This document shows positions 6,179-7,555 of a stretch of DNA of 7,555 nucleotides, one piece after another. Below the pieces are notes generated by a model. It was not told the origin of the DNA, searched no databases, and worked only from the letters and a program-made list of their open reading frames with translations. Location: the NCBI GenBank assembly GCA_903919215.1, contig CAIXHI010000011.1:1-7555 (forward strand), written 5' to 3'. The stretch is from an uncultured Acidimicrobiaceae bacterium (GTDB lineage: Bacteria; Actinomycetota; Acidimicrobiia; Acidimicrobiales; Ilumatobacteraceae). The position numbers and the translations under genes are program-made. Positions within the stretch are counted from its first letter, which is position 1; every line of letters starts with the position of its first letter.

Positions 6179-6191
6179 ACAGTTCAATTGT
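6179..6191. promoter_or_regulatory. Near-perfect 13-bp palindrome, candidate GntR operator
   Basis: ACAGTTCAATTGT matches its reverse complement in five of six pairs around the central C at 6185. It lies in the divergent gap, 17 bp before the GntR ATG and 65 bp before the SDR ATG. Position, size and AT-rich core suit autoregulation by a GntR dimer. It does not match the FadR-subfamily consensus TNGTNNNACNA exactly. Confidence 0.4.
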
Positions 6192-6255
6192 CTAGCGGAA
6201 AGCGACAGGTGTGCGACGCCATGGGTGCAACTTCAGATCATCGACGGTGTCAGCT

Positions 6256-7080
6256 ATGAGCACCGCGCAACCCCTCGCGGGACGTGTCGCCGTGATCACC
6301 GGAGCCGGCCGCGGAATCGGCAGGGCACACGCCCTCCACCTTGCATCGCTCGGTGCTGCTGTGCTCGTCAACGACGTCGGATCCTCAGTGGCGGGTGTGG
6401 GGGCGGACGCGACGCCGGCGATGGAGGTGGTTGCCGAGATCGAGGCCGCTGGCGGCCGCGCGGCGGTCAACTCCGACGACGTGGCGTCGTTCGTCGGTGG
6501 CGAACGCATCGTGCAGGCGGCCATCGCGGCCTTCGGCAGGATCGACATCGTCGTCAACAATGCGGGCATCGTGGCCGCTGGCTCACTTGCCACCGTCACC
6601 GAATCCGACATGCTGCGGCTGTTCGCAGTGCATTGCATCGGGTCGGTCGCCACTGCGCGCGCCGCGCTGCCGTTCATGCTGGCGCAGGGGCACGGACGTA
6701 TCGTCAATACGGTGTCCGAGGCTGCGCTCGACACGCGCTTCACCGCTGGTGTCGCCTATGGCGGGGCGAAGGGCGCGGTGTGGGCGGCAACGATCGCGAT
6801 GGCGGCGGAGGTCGCAGGCACGGGAGTCACCGTCAACGCGGTGTCGCCGGGGGCGCGCACACGGATGAACGAAGCGATGCTGCAGGCGGCAGGGACAGCC
6901 GACGCGCTCGGCCCGGAGCATATTGCGCGACTCGTGGGCCTGCTCGTGGCCGACGACGCGGGCGACATCAACGGGGCAGTGGTGCACGCCGCCGGAGGGG
7001 CGCTCCGCGAGTACAAGGTGTCTCGCTCCGGCGACACGCCATTGGTGGCGCGCTTGCTCGGTCTCGCGCCCACCGCGTAA
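6256..7080 (+). CDS. Short-chain dehydrogenase/reductase, hydroxyacyl-CoA/hydroxysteroid dehydrogenase type
   Basis: This 274-residue SDR resembles the dehydrogenase domain of multifunctional beta-oxidation proteins. The cofactor loop is 'TGAGRGIG' (15-22), followed by 'VLVNDVGSS' (37-44) with D40 favouring NAD(H). 'GGERIVQAAIAAFGRIDIVV' (81-100) leads into NNAG (101-104). Candidate catalytic residues are S154 ('VNTVSEA'), Y168 and K172 ('YGGAK'). The tetrad Asn ('VNxxG' in relatives) is H126 ('AVHCIGS'), which is unusual. The C-terminus ends 'LVARLLGLAPTA' rather than the common glycine-rich 'DGG' end. The ATG at 6256 is chosen because the SDR fold starts directly after it. An in-frame GTG at 6211 would add 15 unrelated residues. 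No strong ribosome binding site is seen before either start. A GC-rich hairpin follows the stop by 8 nt. Likely substrates are hydroxyacyl-CoA or cyclic alcohols of the same pathway (inference). Confidence 0.94.
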   Translation: MSTAQPLAGRVAVITGAGRGIGRAHALHLASLGAAVLVNDVGSSVAGVGADATPAMEVVAEIEAAGGRAAVNSDDVASFVGGERIVQAAIAAFGRIDIVVNNAGIVAAGSLATVTESDMLRLFAVHCIGSVATARAALPFMLAQGHGRIVNTVSEAALDTRFTAGVAYGGAKGAVWAATIAMAAEVAGTGVTVNAVSPGARTRMNEAMLQAAGTADALGPEHIARLVGLLVADDAGDINGAVVHAAGGALREYKVSRSGDTPLVARLLGLAPTA

Positions 7081-7088
7081 CCCTGTTG

Positions 7089-7107
7089 GCCGGAACTGGT
7101 TTCCGGC
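7089..7107 (+). terminator. GC-rich hairpin after the SDR stop, possible terminator
   Basis: GCCGGAA (7089-7095) pairs perfectly with TTCCGGC (7101-7107) around a 5-nt loop, beginning 8 nt after the TAA. There is no U-tract, so this would be a U-less actinobacterial-type terminator, an mRNA 3'-end stabiliser or a protein site. Confidence 0.45.
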
Positions 7108-7113
7108 GATGAG

Positions 7114-7128
7114 TGGAATGGTGTTCCA
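7114..7128. repeat. Second small dyad similar to the preceding hairpin
   Basis: TGGAA (7114-7118) and TTCCA (7124-7128) flank a 5-nt centre. The core GGAA-N5-TTCC (7115-7127) repeats the arrangement at 7092-7104, 23 bp away. Confidence 0.4.
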
Positions 7129-7221
7129 GGGCGAAGCGCGAGTCGTCGGGACTAACGACCCTAGGGCCGGGCATGGGTGTCCTGATTTCGTCAGTTCTCC
7201 AGTCGTTACACCGTCACTTCC

Positions 7222-7227
7222 AAGGAG
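7222..7227 (+). promoter_or_regulatory. Ribosome binding site of the amidohydrolase gene
   Basis: AAGGAG is a strong Shine-Dalgarno 8 nt before the ATG at 7236. It is the best such site in the window and suggests a transcript with a real leader, unlike the divergent leaderless pair at 1371/1460. Confidence 0.75.
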
Positions 7228-7235
7228 CCACCCCG

Positions 7236-7555
7236 ATGCGCCCGTTCATCCTCAGCTGCGATGCCCACATCGCCGAACCCAGCGATCTGTTCACCAACGC
7301 CATGACCGGCGATCTCGCCCAGTACGCGCCGAACTCCTCTGTCGAGGGCAAGATCCGTACCACCCGCCTGGGTGAGCGCGTGCTGATGAAGATCCAGCAC
7401 GACTTCTTCGCCCACAAGGTGACCCCCGACGACGTCGACACCGGCCGCAAGGGCGCCCGCGATGTGTTGCTGCGTCTCAAGGACATGGAGCGTGATGGCA
7501 TCGATGCCGAGGCAATCTTCCCCGGCCTCGGGCTGATGGTCTCGCGGATCGAGGA
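7236..7555 (+). CDS. Amidohydrolase-2 family metal-dependent hydrolase/decarboxylase, 3' end cut off
   Basis: The first 106 residues are visible, starting MRPFILSCDAHIAEPSDLF; the frame is open to the right edge. 'CDAHIAEP' holds the Asp-x-His metal motif (D9, H11) at the end of the first barrel strand, as in amidohydrolase-2 (ACMSD-like, 2-pyrone hydrolase-like) proteins. 'LLRLKDMERDGIDAEAIFPGLGLM' (about 79-102) matches the family's second-strand region, where a named substrate-side loop follows 'DGIDAE'. Full-length relatives are about 350-400 residues, so roughly a quarter is present. The family covers decarboxylases, hydratases and hydrolases of ring-cleavage or CoA-pathway acids. The remaining metal ligands lie outside the window. 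It sits 155 bp after the SDR, behind possible terminator hairpins, and may be a separate unit. Confidence 0.85.
   Translation, partial: MRPFILSCDAHIAEPSDLFTNAMTGDLAQYAPNSSVEGKIRTTRLGERVLMKIQHDFFAHKVTPDDVDTGRKGARDVLLRLKDMERDGIDAEAIFPGLGLMVSRIE

Noticed and set aside
6211..6255. GTG start adding 15 residues to the second SDR
   Set aside because: The added residues lack family similarity and the SDR fold begins at the ATG at 6256. The GTG also lacks a clear ribosome binding site.

Overview
The window is high-GC, densely packed DNA with short overlaps between genes, some GTG starts and TANNNT-type -10 boxes placed directly before start codons. Together with a KshA-like Rieske oxygenase, acyl-CoA dehydrogenase, several SDRs and an amidohydrolase, this points to a lipid-, steroid- or terpenoid-degrading actinobacterium (Mycobacteriales or Acidimicrobiia type). 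The lineage cannot be fixed from this sequence. No RNA gene, mobile element, CRISPR array or integration scar is visible.

Layout. (1) Bases 1-1371, minus strand: a two-gene unit of a KshA-like Rieske non-haem iron oxygenase followed by a small SnoaL/NTF2-like protein that runs off the left edge. (2) Bases 1372-1459: a compact divergent control region. Both flanking genes appear to be leaderless, and an inverted repeat spans both predicted -35 boxes. (3) Bases 1460-5375, plus strand: a tightly coupled operon of acyl-CoA dehydrogenase, an HpaB/AbfD-family flavoprotein, a FabG-like SDR and a TetR regulator (1-nt overlap, 8-nt overlap, 1-nt gap). (4) Bases 5380-6162, minus strand: a FadR-type (FCD) GntR regulator, convergent with the TetR gene with only 4 bp between stops. 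(5) Bases 6256-7080, plus strand: a second SDR, divergent from the GntR gene, followed by a symmetry-rich 155-bp gap. (6) From 7236: the start of an amidohydrolase-2 family protein, cut by the right edge.

Working model (inference): this is a catabolic island in which a hydrophobic, probably cyclic, substrate is hydroxylated by the Rieske enzyme and processed as a CoA thioester by the acyl-CoA dehydrogenase, the HpaB/AbfD-like flavoprotein and the SDRs. Two local regulators (TetR and GntR/FCD) would respond to pathway acids or acyl-CoAs. No ferredoxin, ferredoxin reductase, flavin reductase, CoA ligase or thiolase lies in the window, so partners must be encoded elsewhere. The most unusual gene is the HpaB/AbfD-family protein. 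By eye it lacks the four [4Fe-4S] ligands of 4-hydroxybutyryl-CoA dehydratase and also the phenol-binding residues of HpaB, so its reaction cannot be named from either model.
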